Source of the DNA: Loxodes magnus
Lineage: Eukaryota; Ciliophora; Karyorelictea; Loxodida; Loxodidae
Length of the DNA stretch: 64,000 bases
Direction of reading: 5' to 3'
Assembly: GCA_946699065.1 (NCBI GenBank)
Contig: CAMPDV010002855.1
Coordinates: 1-64,000, forward strand
The notes under the pieces are model-generated. The model saw nothing but the letters and a program-made list of their open reading frames with translations. It was not told the origin of the DNA and did not search any database. Position numbers and translations under genes: made by a program. Numbering within the stretch: position 1 is the first letter of the stretch; every line of letters starts with the position of its first letter. This document shows, in pieces, positions 44,007-58,320 of the stretch.

Positions 44007-45204
44007 GATGTGCTATAAAGCAAAACATGAAGTATAACTGATTAGGAACAGAAAGATATAGAATAATAGTAGACTAATAAAATGTATTAAGAGTAAATAA
44101 TAATCTGTTAGATTAGTTCTAAATAGCTTATATTTGATAATATAATACTTATATTATCTCATACTTATTACAAATAAGCATATTATGTTAAGTTTAATCT
44201 TTCAATTAATTCAGAAAATAATAATAGAATATATTTAAAATATACTTTCTTTCTTAAAAAAGCTTATAATTTTCTTAATAGCAAACAAGTTATTTTAAGA
44301 AAGAGAGTATTAATAGTGTTAGCAATATATTATAGATTTGTATAGAATAATAGAATTAAGTTTTTATCTTTAAATAATCTAGAATAATTTAGGTATTATT
44401 AATTAGAAATGATAATTGCAAAAATAACATAAATAATAAATAATAGTTTGCTATAAAAAGAGAAAGTTATCTAAATGTATTTATTACACTTATATAACTT
44501 ACTTAGAATCAACATTATAAGTAATAAATTATATTAGTTTATTATTATAAGAGAGACCTTTATAAATAAAAAGTTTTAATGAAATAGTAGTAAGAAAGTG
44601 GATAAATAAAAGACACTATCTTATAAATTCTAAAAATACTTTTTTTTAAGTAATTTGATATTTTTTAATATTTATTCAAACTAATTAATAAGAAACTTAC
44701 TTTATTTCATTTTTTTAATTAGTAAAAAGCTTAAAGTAATCATTTTTTTTGATTAAATATAAGTGAAAAGTAATAATTAATAACAGTAGTTTTAAAAAAA
44801 TGGTAATATTTTATTTATCATTTAAATTAGTCTACAACGAAATAAGGTTTTCTTATTAAAAGTCTTTGATTTAAAGCACAAATAAGTAGTAACTAATAAA
44901 TTTATATTAAAGTTATTATAATAGGATATAATTCTTCGTTATAAACTTTTGATATAATAGTTTATCCTTTTATTTAAAAGTAAAAAGATATAAAATAATT
45001 AAAATTGTAAAAGCATGTACACTATTAGTTTAATATCTCGTCTTGTTTTAAGACAAAAATAGAAAAATCAATGTTTAAGAAATAAGATATTTATAAGTAT
45101 GCTTAATAAATAATTTATTAGTTTAATTGTATTGAAATTAAGTAAGTAAAATTCATTGATTTAATTTAATTAAATAGTTATTGAAGTAAGTTATAAAAAT
45201 TAAA
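44007..45204. promoter_or_regulatory. 5' flank of WD40 gene A (unit II)
   Basis: Counterpart of 14066-15269. No separate gene seen. Confidence 0.35.
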
Positions 45205-46291
45205 ATGGAGAAAAAATAAATGGAGAAAAAAGAAAAGCAATTTACTAAAAGTATTTTTTTAAGAAAACTCTTAAGAGCGAGAAACCACATCCTAGGGAAA
45301 ATATCTCTACTTCATTTTAAGTATGAAATTCTGCCCAACTTATGCTACTAAAAGTTAATAAACAAGATCAGTTATGACCAAAGTAAAGGTATTTCTTTAA
45401 TATTTTTTAGACTAAGTCATTACTGGTCACACTTCTTCTGTTTGCTCGGTATCTATATCAAGTGACCTGAATTGAATTGTATCAGGTTCAGGAACTCCTG
45501 AAAATTCGATAAAGATTTGGAATTTCCTGACAGGTTCCCTCATAAGAACTATAACAGGACACACTTCTGCTGTTTACTCGGTAGTAATCTCACCAAACTC
45601 AAGCTATATTGTATCGGGATCTTTCGATAACACGATAAAGATCTGAAACTTATAGACTGGTTCTCTCATAAGAACTATAACGGGGCATACTTCCTCAGTT
45701 TACTCGGTAGCAATCTCCCCGGACTCTAGCTATATTATATCAGGATCTGGTGATTACTCCATAAAGATCTGAAATTTCCACAATGGTGTTCTCCAAAGAA
45801 CTTTGTCTGGGCATACTAATGTAGTTTACTCGGTAGTAATCTCTTATGACTCTAGATATATTATATCGGGATCTGATGATCCAACTATAAAGATCTGGGA
45901 TTTCTAGACTGGTCAGCTTGTGCGAAATATTATTGGCTATTATGATTCTGTTTTATCGGTAATACTGTCTAAGGATAATAGGTATATAATATCTGGTTCT
46001 TGGGGCAATACTATTAAGATATGGGACTTCTCTTCTGGTTAGTGTATTCGTACTCTTTAAGGTCACTCAAGTTATGTATCAAGTATTCAGTTAAGTGTTG
46101 ATTCAAGTGTTATCTTTTCTGGTTCAATTGATAATACAATCAAGATCTGGAGCTTTGATAAGGGTGAGTGTATATAGACTTTATAAGGACATAGATCGTA
46201 AATATATTCTATAGTATTGAGCGTTGATAATAAATGGTTGGTATCTGGAGGACTTGACAGTACGATTAGAAAGTGGAGAGTTTCGAGTTGA
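45205..46291 (+). CDS. WD40 gene A, unit II
   Basis: Same length and frame as the unit I copy, with two in-frame ATGs (45205, 45220), a 22-nt intron at 45389-45410, seven WD40 repeats and the terminal TGA at 46289-46291. A Gln codon (TAA) in repeat 6 of unit I is TCA (Ser) here. A few other substitutions occur and no indel, so both copies could be functional. Confidence 0.87.
45389..45410 (+). other. 22-nt intron in WD40 gene A (unit II)
   Basis: Identical to the unit I intron at 15454-15475. Confidence 0.8.
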
Positions 46292-46786
46292 GTAACTTGC
46301 TATTTGACCTAATTAAATTTTACGATTAAATATATCATATTGGCTATGCATTTAAATGAATGTTTAATAACTATGTTTTTTGTTATATGAAGTGTATGCC
46401 TTATATTCTTATTTAAAATTTGTTATATTCTTTAATATTCTTGGTTTAAAAAAAAGGTTGAGTAATATAGGTTATAGAAATTAATGAGGTATGTTGATTT
46501 AAAGTGGTAATGCTCAAAATTATTTAAAATATATCTTTTGATAAATGAAGACGTATAATAAGTTTAAGTTTTATTTTATTCTATAAAATTTTATAGATTT
46601 ATTTTTAGATTTTATAAAAATTTCAAGTTGAGTATATATTTTAATTTTTTTGTGGAGTAGTTAAAATATTATTTATAAGGGCAAAGTTAGTTTATAATCT
46701 TGATTATTAATTAAAAAATTTAATTGTTTATTTTATTTTAAATTAAATTTTGTTTTTATTATTTATTTTTTATGATTGATATTTAA
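46292..46786. other. 3' flank of WD40 gene A (unit II), no gene seen
   Basis: Counterpart of 16357-16857. Confidence 0.45.
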
Positions 46787-46873
46787 TATTAATTATTATT
46801 AATTATTATTAATTATTATTAATTATAATTAATTATTATTAATTATTATTAATTATTTATTTATTATAATTAT
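46787..46873. repeat. AATTATT-type microsatellite (unit II)
   Basis: Counterpart of 16858-16942. Its right end is the left target duplication of element Z (46860-46873). Confidence 0.8.
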
Positions 46874-47943
46874 TAAATCATTAAAATAACTGTTCGCCTT
46901 CCGGCTTAATTGAAGTTTTAAATATATAAAATCTCCTTTCCTGCATGTTCGTTCCTTGTACTCTTTTTCCTGGACTTCTCTCTTTTTAATAGTCTGAGTT
47001 AAGAATTTGTTTTTTTTCCAGATTTTCCCATTTCCCGATGTGAAGAATTCCGTCGCTCGCCATTTCAGTTGCTAATAGTTAATATTACTCCAAATATTCA
47101 TTCTTATTCTTTTCTATTGTGGGCATTTTCGCCATAGATGTCAAGTGCTGTTGCAAATGTAACATCTTTTCCTTGCTCTAGGAAATATCTTTTCTTGTTT
47201 CTCTATTTCCTTTGGAATTCCTTAAGAAGGCTTCTACAGGCTTTCTTCTATTAATTTAAATCTGGAATCTAATTTTACTCAGTTTTTCTCGTCTTGCTCT
47301 TGCATTACTCAAATATCATTCTCTAAATTTTAAATTGACTCATAGATCCGACTTTAGCTCTTCGGTCTACCATATGGACTTCGTCATCATCTTCATGGTT
47401 TATCAGATCCTAACTTATTGTAAACATCTCTTCCTTCTGGGAGTTTAATTCCTCTTCGAGTTTTTTTATGTTTCTAATAATTAGATGAATCAGCTGTTTC
47501 ATCTATTCAGAGTTCATTTGTTCTATTTCAATGTTGTCTAAATAAAAGGCAATAGGATCTATATTAAATTATCGTACTTTACCTTCTTCGTTTATTTTTT
47601 ATTTCTTCTTTATTATTTTTATCGATTCAGTTGAGTGATCTCTTTTTTCAGTTTTCAATGGAGGCGCCGAGAGCTGTGTCAACTTTTCTGTTCTGAATTT
47701 TTGTCTCAGTTCCTGCTTGTCCTTTGATGGAAGAAGTCCGCTTTATTTTAATTTGTAGGATTTAGTATTTTTTATTAGTTCTTCTAATTTATTTTGTTGT
47801 TCTGGTTATTTTTATTAAGAAGAGCGTTAAGTTGAAGAAGACGTGGTGAGAATATTTGTTTCTGGTTTTCTCTCCTGTTCTGAGGAGGTGGTAAAAAAAC
47901 CCTTCTTGAAGCCAGCCATTTTATATTATTTTATTATAATTAT
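46874..47943 (-). mobile_element. Element Z, unit II
   Basis: 1070 bases between 14-mers TTTATTATAATTAT at 46860-46873 and 47930-47943, at the same site as in unit I. Confidence 0.75.
46892..47919 (-). pseudogene. ORF Z, unit II
   Basis: Counterpart of 17988-16960, start MAGFKKGFF at 47919. Knuckle CYICNSTWHLWRKC and frame change are the same as in unit I. Only one or two substitutions seen. Confidence 0.55.
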
Positions 47944-47965
47944 AAAATATTAAAATTTATGTTTA

Positions 47966-48130
47966 ACATTTTTCGTTTCCGATTGGGAAAAAATTTTATG
48001 ATGGTAAATTTTTTATTTATCTTTCAGGTTTAGAGCTTAAATTTCATGAAAAATAAAAAAATTTTTTTTTTGCTCAGCGATTTATACTACCAAAGATTTT
48101 TAAAAAGGAATAAATTCAATTTTTTTTTAA
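47966..48130. repeat. Dispersed repeat R, copy 1 (unit II)
   Basis: Counterpart of 18035-18200. Confidence 0.5.
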
Positions 48131-48269
48131 TGTAAAATATTTTTGAATTTCGAGATCAATTTAAATTTTTTCAGGTAAAAGTTATTAAAATTAATTTAAA
48201 TATGTTTACTCTTGTGTTTTTGGTCAGGTTTAATTTTAATTTTAAATTTAAACTAAAAGAGTTTTTTTA

Positions 48270-51200
48270 CGTCTTTAATTGCAAGAATTGCTTCTTTCAA
48301 TTATAGACGTTAGTAAATGTTTTTAAATTGTTTTTTAATATTGTTTACATCTCATCATTTTTCTTTAATTAGTTCTTCTTTCTATTCATCTTTAGCTTCT
48401 TCCTTTTTTGCTTTCTCCATTTCTAGAATCTCAAGTCTCCTTGTCATTAGCTTCTTATGAAATATTTTGATCTATAAGTCTAAATACTCCAATTTAGACC
48501 TTGAAAATGAGTTTAGATATTCTTGATCGTATAGTATAAGGCGCCTTAAGTCATAATTTCCGATCTTTTCCGATAATCAATTCATTATATTAGAATAGTA
48601 CACACATTTAAAGATATACTCGAAAGTTTCATACTCTCCACACATACAAAAGGGATTATCAATGGGGTAATGACGATCTTAAAGATCCTTACGGAAATTA
48701 TAAGTTTAGGTTCTAAGTTTATATATACTGATAATTTCTCGTCTATACTATTTGTTTAATTTAGTATAAGTAATTTATGGAAATTGTTAAAGATTACCAA
48801 ATTATTCAGTATATACTTTAGCTGTTTTCATTCTCATAAATTTTTTAGTAGCTACTTTGTAGAAATATTGTGTATTTTTTCTCTTACATGTTTAGTAAAA
48901 GTTTTAAGATTGGTATTATTCTATTAATTCTGCAGATCGATATTATAAAGGTCTGATAATTGCTACACTTAATCGTAGTATTGAAATCCTTTTTTCCATA
49001 TATTAATGAAAAGAGAGCCTATTGTTAATCTTGGAAAATCAGTATTTTCTTATTTAATTTTATGGTAGAATCTGAAGAATTTTATAGCCATAATGTGCTT
49101 AAAGGGTAATTAATTCAGGTCTATATAACATGATTCGTTAAATGTTGAAGTTGCTACTTAAAAGGCTTTTCTTGAAATTAATCTCATGCTTGATTCTATT
49201 CTGTTCAGAACTCCAGTTACTCCTTTTTGAATACTTCATGGTACTAAGTCTCCTCCATATTCTGCTTTAGGTAATGTAAAAAGTCTACATAAAGTTTTAA
49301 AATGTCAATGAGTTACATTCTTATATCTCATCAGTTAAAAAACAGCTTTCTACATTGCAGCTATATATTTGAATGCAACTTCTTTACAATGGGGATTTAA
49401 GTTCTTCTTCTAATGTAGAATAACTCCTAAATATGCTACTTGTTCTTTTTAAGCAATTGGTTAATTATCTAATCATAAATTTAAGATTTATTATTTATAA
49501 TGTTTCTTTAAAATTTAGATGCATTCAGATTTGATAAATTTTATCTTTAATTGAGTTTATGTAAAAATGCTTACTTGTTTCATTTATTAACTCCTGCATC
49601 TACTTTGCAGTTTTGGAAAGAAGAATCAAATAATCTGCTCATCGTCCACGTGCGAAGATAATACTCCAAACCTGGCATTTGAATCCCAATTAGGTATTTT
49701 TACTTTCCAAATGTCTAATTACTATGTCATAATACAATAATGTTAAAACTGGTCAATGAGAACTTCCTTACATAACTCCATTGTTGAATTATAAAGTTCT
49801 GGTACTCTTTCCATCTATGATAAATGAAGAATTTAGTTTTTGTAAAACAACTCTAAGGCTTTTATTAGTCCAAGTGGTAGTTTAACTCTCTTTAATTGAT
49901 CTAATAAAAGTCTTCTTTTTATTGAGTCAAACATTTTTTCAACGTCTATCAGTGTTGCTATCAATTTAGTCTTACCTTTAGCACATTTCCGATAGTTATC
50001 AATTATTTGCTATATTATTCAAATTTATTAAGTTGTTTATCTGATTTTTCATAAATCCCATTTATGAAGGGTGAATCAAATTTCTCTAATAAATAAGATT
50101 GTATAGTCTTTTTGTTAAAGCTTTATCATATAGTTTTAGAATAGTATTAATAAGAGAAATAGGTAGTCAGTTTTTTCAATCATCTTTATTTCCTTTTTTA
50201 AATATTGGAATTATCACCAATATATTTAATTCCTAAGGGATTCTTCCAAGTCTTAGCATATTATTCAGAAAAGAATGAAGAATTATTAATAAATATTATC
50301 CACCATATTTCAGAAGTTCGCCTTTTATTCCATCCGGACCAGCTGCTTTTCCATTCGGAATTTCTTTTATAATTTCTTATATTTCTTGTATGGTAAAAAG
50401 ATCAAATCCTTACAAATACGAGAGTGGATAATCTTTAATTTCTTAAATATTATCATATATTTTATCTATTTTTTAATTACTAAGATTTATCTATTCTTGA
50501 GTTAGATTAGAATGCTTGTTTAAAACACAATTTTCCCATGATTCAATGAATTTATTTTTGATTTCTTAATTAAAGTTCATAGTATTTCTCTTCAAAGGAT
50601 TTAGAATTTTCTTAGTTTGTGAAAAAATTTCCTTAGAATCTCCATTAAGAAGTAGAAATTTCTTTTTTGCTTTATTTTTTTTAAATTTTCATAGATTATA
50701 CTTGAAGTCTTTCCAAAGTCGTTTTGCTTCCTCATGAAGATTAGTTACTTGCTAGTTTATTCTTCCAAATTTTACGTGAGCTTCTTATATTCTGAGTTAG
50801 CTCTTTTTGCCTCTATATATTTCTTTGTGAGAGTTCGAGGAAGTTTGTTATAATTTGAGTCTGGAATAAACGAACCTAATGTTTGATCAGCATTGTCTTA
50901 AATATTACTTTTGATGCATTCATATTAATCTTCAAGATTATCTTAATCTATTTAAAAGAATTCTAGATAAGTTTGTGGGAAAGATTCTTAATATTTTTGC
51001 CTATCTATTGCTTCTTATAATCTATTTATTTTATATTTTCTCTGAGTTATCTTTTCCCAATATACTATAGAATTATCGATAAAGTCGACAGTGATTGGAA
51101 TATGATCAGAAAATAAACTATTATTATGAGCAGTGAAATTTGCAAACTAATTAACGTTCAAATGGTTGTTTATAATGATATAATCATTACAATACGTTTT

Positions 51201-51743
51201 TCCTGTTCCTTTGTGAATACATGTATTAATGTTGCTATCATTCACTATCTCAAGATCGTTTTATAGTAAGAATTCTTATAGCCTAGTAGTGTTATCATAA
51301 GCATTTTCAGGATTATCACCGAAACCTTATAAAATAGCATTGAAATCTCCCATTAGTATATGTGGATTATCATTATATAAATTCAGCAATGTATTTAGTT
51401 GTTCATAAGCTAAATCTTTAACATCTTAACTTTTTCCATTATCAGGCATGTAACAAGACGTGATTAAAATATTATTCAGTTTAATTGTTATGAATCTATT
51501 TATTTCTTTTTCAACTTATATATGTATTTCTGTACTATTAAATTCTTCTCCTACAATTAAGCATACACCTCCTCCTTTTCCTGAGTTCTTAAAATATGTT
51601 TTAAATCCATTTATCAATATTGGAGGAAAGTCATCTTTTTATCAGGTTTCGTTTATTGATAAAATATCTATACTGTTATCTCTGATAAATTCTTCAATAT
51701 TCAAGCACTTGCTCGCTATTCCATTAATATTTATATGTCCCAT
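48270..51743 (-). pseudogene. LINE L1 ORF2, unit II: RT catalytic Asp replaced by Tyr
   Basis: The endonuclease and RT blocks are those of unit I, but the catalytic box reads RWADYLILL: the second Asp of the ADD pair is TAT instead of GAT, near 49630. Two adjacent Asp residues bind the catalytic metal in all reverse transcriptases, so this copy cannot reverse transcribe. Unit I keeps both. Other differences are scattered. Confidence 0.78.
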
Positions 51744-54220
51744 CTTTATTTTTTAAATTTATTAGTCCTTTCTAATTTTTTCCGATCCTGCAGGTAGACC
51801 ACTTTCGTAAATGCAAATGGTTTTCTATCCTTATTGGTTAATCTAAATATGTACTAATCTTTTTCCATACTCAGGATGTTAATGAAAATATTGTATCAAA
51901 ATATATATTACTTACGTCGTATATTTTTTAAGTAGCTTTCTATCTATATCAATTTTACTTTTCACACTATCACATGTACCTTATTCTAAATCTTAAGTAA
52001 CTGTGACATATCTACCTTATATATTGTACATTTCGTACTATGGACGTCTTCAAGTTTCGGATTTAATAAACTTTTAAAGTTATAGATTAGTCAGATTGAA
52101 ATAACATATTATTTAATCGCACTCTTTTTTATTATTATGTTTACTCATACGTTTTGCTGGCGGAATTGTTTTATCTTCTTCTTCATGTTTCCTTTTAAGA
52201 ATATTAAGATTAATATTGGAAGATAAGGTTTAATTCTGATAAATAGCATCGATCGAATCTGTTTAGTTTTATTAATCTTTTTTTCATCTTTTAGTAGAAT
52301 AATTAAATATATCTGTTTTCAAATTTTAATTAAGTTTTTAAAACTCTTCTATTTTTATCTCAAGTGTCTACTTATTTTGGGTACTTTAAATGAATTTTAA
52401 GTTGAGTTAGTGATATTAATCCTATAGTAAAACAAAATCTTCATCTGGCAATTTTATTTGACAGTATTAGTTATTATGTTATGTTATAATAGTATTAGTT
52501 TATGCTTCCTATTAATTATTTTAAGTTTATATTAACTTGTCTTGCTTGATTATATTTGTTTGAGTAAATTTTTGACACAAAAAAGCTGTTTATTATTTAT
52601 TTATATTATCTGTTTAGATAATACTATCCTTTGTTTAAATATTTCCATATAATGTCTAAGTTTATGCATCTACAAATTACTTCTTCTAAAATAATTCTTT
52701 ATACTTTTGAATTTCTTTATTTTTTAATAAAATTTAATTTTGAAAAGCTATATTTATTTCATAGTTTTATTATCTTTACTTATCTAATTCGATTTTAAAA
52801 GTTAAAATTTCCATTTAAGCTTTCTATTCTTAATCTATAAATTACTTATTTTAGTTTTATAATTTTTAATATTAACAATATAACTCTTGGAGTTAAATTT
52901 CGTTTATTATTTTTTATTAGGTAATTTGTTGAAGTAAATATTAGTTCTATTCTAATATAGTCTATTGATATCCTAGCTAAGTTTTATTTAGAAAGTTATC
53001 TATTTCAATCTAAGTAAAATTTATAATTTTATTAAAGTTTTGGCATAGTGAATTATTTACTCCTATCATTTAAGCTTAAATAAAGCTTTAATTAGCATTG
53101 GCTTCAATTTTAATCTCTTAATTAGATTATATTTCATCTTTTGAATTGACTTAATTCTCATAGTTTTTTCTATTATATCTAAATTTCTTGAACTATACTA
53201 ATTATTTCATCTGTTTAAACTATTTAGTTACTGTAATAAGTGGAGAAGTTTGTTTAAGTAATTTTATGAAATAGTTATTTTGATAGCATTTTTTTGTGGT
53301 ATTGCTATACATCAGATTTGATTGATTAAAAATAGTTCTATAATTGTTTATATTTATAATTAATTTTATTTATATAAGTTTTATAATATATTTTGGATAT
53401 TTCTTAGTTACTTATCAATGTTTCAATATCTTGTTCATATTTTGCTTTTATATTAATTATCATTTAATTTAATTATTGGTTCTTATCTATAAGTCTTTAT
53501 ATATTATGTTTAAGTTCTTTTATTTATAAGGTAAATAAGTTCTCATTAGACTAATTAATTATTTGATTTTATATTACATTTCTTAAATCAGCAGTTTAAT
53601 TTTGAGGTTGTTTGCTCTGAAGATCGGGTAAATAATGATTATTTGAATTATCAGGATTAGTAATATTATTTTATTTCTGACTAATTTCGTTATTTGAAAT
53701 TTAATAGAATTGTTAATTAGTATTATTCAAAAATGAATCTTAAGTTTATGTTATTTTTGACTACCATAAAAGATATCTTTATTTGAATTTTAATTAGGAT
53801 TTTAAGGTATATCTTTTGAATTCTAACTATCTAAGATAATATCTTATTTTTGGAAAGATTTCTTAGGTAATCGTTTCGTATCTTTTGCGGTATTATTTAG
53901 GTGGTTAATCTGTTCATCTATTTATAGGTTTATTTCACTTTCATAATACGCTACAATTAATATCCACGTTGAAGAGAGTTCCTAAGTAGTTTTAATGGGA
54001 CGCGTATGAATTTGTTTTCCGGTTTTTGACTACAATTTTTAAGTAGTTGTCTTAATAAATTCATTATTAGGTTTACTTATTTAATTTGTAGTTACTCCAA
54101 ATCTTTCGTTTGGAGATTTTAATGCACCTGCCTATGTTTTTCCTATGAATTTGCAGCTTATTTGAAATTAATTAAAGAAGAGTCACTATTAAAAACTAGT
54201 GAATTCTATATTTCGTCCAT
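51744..54220 (-). pseudogene. LINE L1 ORF1 region, unit II
   Basis: Same blocks and same early frame change as unit I, with additional small indels (for example near 53130 and 53290). Confidence 0.45.
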
Positions 54221-55085
54221 TTTTTTTATCTTAAAATATTTATTTATAATATCATTTATAATTATAAATTTTCTTAATATTTTTAAATTATATTTAATTA
54301 ATGTTTTAGCATTTACTTTGGTTTTTCATAAAATATTAATAGATTTTATATAAATTATTTTAAATTTTTATTAAACAAAAAGAAAAATATTAATTTTCAT
54401 TATTTTAATTTAAAATATTATTCTTCATTAATAAGAAATGCAATCACATTTTTATTAAATATTTTATCTAGAGGATAAGAAAATTTCTTATTAATCTCTA
54501 ATTAAACCTATCTTTAACTAGTTAAAGCACTTAGAATATTTGTAAGTAAAGTTAAAGTAAAAAGGAATTTTCTTTTAAGTTTTTATGAATTAATATTATT
54601 AGTGAGTTAGTAAAGGAGGCTATAATATATTAAACTCTTGATTTTAAGATAAATAGAGGATTTAGATATGTAAATAATTGACCCTATTGAAGATTTAAGC
54701 TAAGTTTTCTTTATTTAATTATATAAAAGAATAATGTTTTCTCTTTACTATTTATTTTAGTACATATAATTACCTAAATGCTTTATAGAACTATTATCAT
54801 TAATACTTTAAATTTAATATATTCTTATACTCACTAAAATAAACTTAGATAAATTAAGACTAAATATTATACAAAATGTATCTTTTATCAGTTTTCCAAA
54901 CAAAAGTTAATTACAAAAGATAGTTAATAAAAAGGAATATATAAATATAATTTAAATTTAGGAAAATTATAAATAATCTAAAATTAAAACTTATTTTAAT
55001 GCCTAAGTTTTCAAATAATTCTATAACTATCTATATCATCTTTTTATGTTTAAATCTTTTGTAATGTATAAGATTAATAAATGAG
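54221..55085. other. AT-rich spacer (unit II), no gene seen
   Basis: Counterpart of 24277-25145. Confidence 0.4.
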
Positions 55086-56489
55086 GATGTGTTATAAAGC
55101 AAAACATGTAGAATTGTTGATTAGGAACAGAAAGATATAGAATAATAGTAGAATAATAAAATGTATTAAGAGTAAATAATAATCTGTTAGATTAGTTCTA
55201 AATAACTTATATTGCTAATCTAATACTTGTATTATCTCATACTTATTACAAAGAAATATATTATGTTAAGTTTACTCTTTCTAATTATTCAGAAAATAAT
55301 AATAGAAGATATTAAAAATATGCTTTCTTAGAAGCTTAGAATTTTCTTAATAGCAAACAACTTATTTTAAGAAAGAGAGTATTAATAGTGTTAGCAATAT
55401 AATATAGATTTGTATATAATAATAGAATTAAGTTTTTATCTTTAAATAATCTAGAATAATTTAGGTATTATTAATTAGAAATGATAATTACAAAAATAAC
55501 ATAAATAATAAATATAATATTAGTTTGCTATAAAAGAGAAAGTTATCTAAATGTATTAATTATAACTAATCTAATATCTTTATTAAAGAGAAATTTAAAT
55601 TAATAACTAATAAAGGTAAAAGGATAAAATATTAAGTATTTAATAGACATAATTAAACATACTAAAGCTTATTTTAATAATAAAATTAAATATTACTATT
55701 TAATAATTGTAAGATATAATTAGTGATACACCATTTCTAGTTAGTTTAAATATTTACTTTCTACTACTTATATTTATTACATTTATATAACTTACTTAGA
55801 ATCAACATTATAATAAATTATATTGTTTTATTATTATAAGAGAGACATTTATAAGTAAAAGGTTTTAATGAAATAGTAGTAAGAAAGTGTATAATTAAAA
55901 GACACTATCTTATAAATTTAAATACTTTGTTTTAAATAATTTGATGCTTTTTAATATTTATTTAAGCTAATTAATAAAAAACTTATTTTATTTCATTCTT
56001 TTAATTAGTAAAAAGCTTAAATAAATATTTTTTAAATTAAATGTAAATGAAAGATAATAATTAATAGCAATAGCTTTTAAAAGAATTGTAATATTTTATT
56101 TATCATTTAAAAGGGTCTATAAAAAAATAAGGTTTTTTTATTAAGAGTCTTTGATTTAAAGCACAAATAAGTAGTAACTAATAAATGCATATTAAAGTTA
56201 TTATAATAAAGATATAATTCTTCGTTATAAATTTTGATATAATAACTTATCCTTTTATTTAAAAGTAAAAAAATATAAAATAATTAAAATTATAAAAGCA
56301 TGTACACTATTAGTTTAATATCTTGTCTTGTTTTAAGACATAAATAGAAAAATTAATGTTTTATAAATAAGATATTTATAAATATGCTTAATAAATAATT
56401 TTATTGCTTAATTTTATTGAAATTAAGTCAGTAAAATTAATTGAGTTATTTTAATTAAATATTTATAGAAGTAAGTTATAAAAATTAAA
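55086..56489. promoter_or_regulatory. 5' flank of WD40 gene B (unit II)
   Basis: Counterpart of 25146-26549. No separate gene seen. Confidence 0.35.
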
Positions 56490-57558
56490 ATGGAGAAAAA
56501 AGAAAAGCAATTTACTAAAGTATTTTTTTAAGAAAACTCTTAAGAGCGAGAAGCCACATTTTAGGGAAAATATCTCTACTTCATTTTAAGTATGAAATTC
56601 TGCCTAACTTATGCTACTAAAAGTTAATAAACAAAATCAGTTATGACCAAAGTAAAGGTATTTCTTTATTATTTTTTAGACTAAATCCTCACTGGTCACA
56701 CTTCACGTGTTTTATCGGTAGCTATATCAAGTGACCTGAATTGAATTATATCAAGTTCAGGATATCCTGAAAATTCGATGAAGATCTGGAATTTCCAGAC
56801 TGGTGCTCTCCAAAGAACTATAACGGGACATAATAATATAGTTTACTCGGTAGTAATCTCCCCAGACTCTAGCTATATAGTATCAGGATCTTATGACTAA
56901 ACCATAAAGATCTGAAATTCATTGACTGGTTCTCTCATAAGAACTATAACAGGACATACTTCTACTATTTACTAGGTAGCAATCTCCCCTGACTCTAACT
57001 ATATAGTATCAGGATCTGGAGATAAAACTATAAAAATCTGAAATTTCCACAATGGTGGTCTCCAAAGAACTATAACGGGGCATACTTCATATGTTATATC
57101 GGTAGTAATTTCATATGACTCTAGATATATTATATCGGGATCTGGAGATAAAATTATAAAGATCTGGGATTTCTAGACTGGTCAGCTTGTGCGAAATCTT
57201 ATTGGGCATTCAAGCGAAGTTTCATCGGTAATAGTGTCTAAGGATAATAGGTTTATAATATCAGGTTCTGGTGACAGGACAATTAAGATATGGGACTTCT
57301 CTTCTGGTTAGTGTATTCGTACTCTTCAAGGTCACTCAAGTTCTGTACGTAGTATTCAGTTTAAGTGTTGATTCAAGTGTAATATTTTCTGGATCTTACG
57401 ATAATACAATCAAGATCTGAAACTTTGATAAGGGTGAGTGTATCTAGACTTTGTAAGGACATACAAGTACAATAGAAACTATAACATTGAGTGTTGATAA
57501 TAGATAGTTGGTATCTGGAGGAGACAAGACGACAAGAAAGTGGAGAGTTTCGAGTTGA
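56490..57558 (+). pseudogene. WD40 gene B, unit II: two single-base frameshifts
   Basis: All seven repeats are recognisable, and the first repeat is better kept than in unit I (LTGHTSRVLSVAISSD). However, one A is missing after ACTAAA at about 56520, shifting the frame at residue 10, and one T is added in CAGTTTAAG at about 57360, in repeat 6. The two cancel in length only. All of repeats 1-5 would be out of frame from the ATG. Both sites are short homopolymers, so sequencing error is possible. The 22-nt intron is at 56658-56679 and the terminal TGA at 57556-57558. Confidence 0.75.
56658..56679 (+). other. 22-nt intron in WD40 gene B (unit II)
   Basis: GTATTT..TTTTAG with one internal base change against the other copies, same length. 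Confidence 0.75.
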
Positions 57559-58060
57559 GAAACTTGCTATTTGACTTAATTTAATTTAACGATTAAATAT
57601 ATAAGATATTGGTTATTCATTTAAATGAATGTTTAATGATAACTATGCTTTTTTGTTATATGAAGTGTTTGCTTTATATATTTATTTAAAATTTGTTATA
57701 TTCTTAAATATTCTTGGTTTTTAAAAAAGATTGAGTAAAATAGGTTTTAGAAATTAGTGAGGTATGTGATATAAAGTGGCAATGTTTAAAAATATTTTAA
57801 ATATAATTTTGTTAAATGAAGACATGAAATAAATTTAAGTTTAATTTTATTCTATAAAATTTATAGATTTTATTTTTAGATTTTGTAAAAATTTCAAGTT
57901 AAGTATAAATTTTAATTTTTTTTGTGAAGTAGTTAAAATATTATTTATAAGGTTAAAGCTAGTTTATAATCTTGATTATTAATTAAAAAATTTAATTAAG
58001 TATTTTATTTTATTTAAAATTAAATTTTGTTTTTTATTATTTATTTTTTATTATTGATAT
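57559..58060. other. 3' flank of WD40 gene B (unit II), no gene seen
   Basis: Counterpart of 27616-28116. Confidence 0.4.
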
Positions 58061-58144
58061 TTAATATTGATTATTAATTATTATTAATTATAATTAATTA
58101 TTATTATTATTTATTATTTATTATTAATATAAAAATTTTATATT

Positions 58145-58320
58145 TTATGTTATCGATTGGAAAATTAATTTTTCTGATGGTAAGTTTTTATCTTTCAGGT
58201 TTAGAGCATGAATTTCATGAAAATAAAAAATTTGTTTTGCTCAGCGTTTTACACTACCAAAGATTTTCGGCACGGAATACATTTTTTGATTTCGGGATAA
58301 AAATTCTAAATAGGAAAAAA
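58145..58320. repeat. Dispersed repeat R, copy 2 (unit II)
   Basis: Counterpart of 28205-28380, with single T/A run-length changes. The 19-base GTAAGT..TTTCAG segment is unchanged. Confidence 0.5.

Larger units (their letters stand above)
48242..54220 (-). mobile_element. LINE L1, unit II
   Basis: Counterpart of 18310-24276, with ORF1 ATG at 54220 and ORF2 ATG at 51743. Confidence 0.8.
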
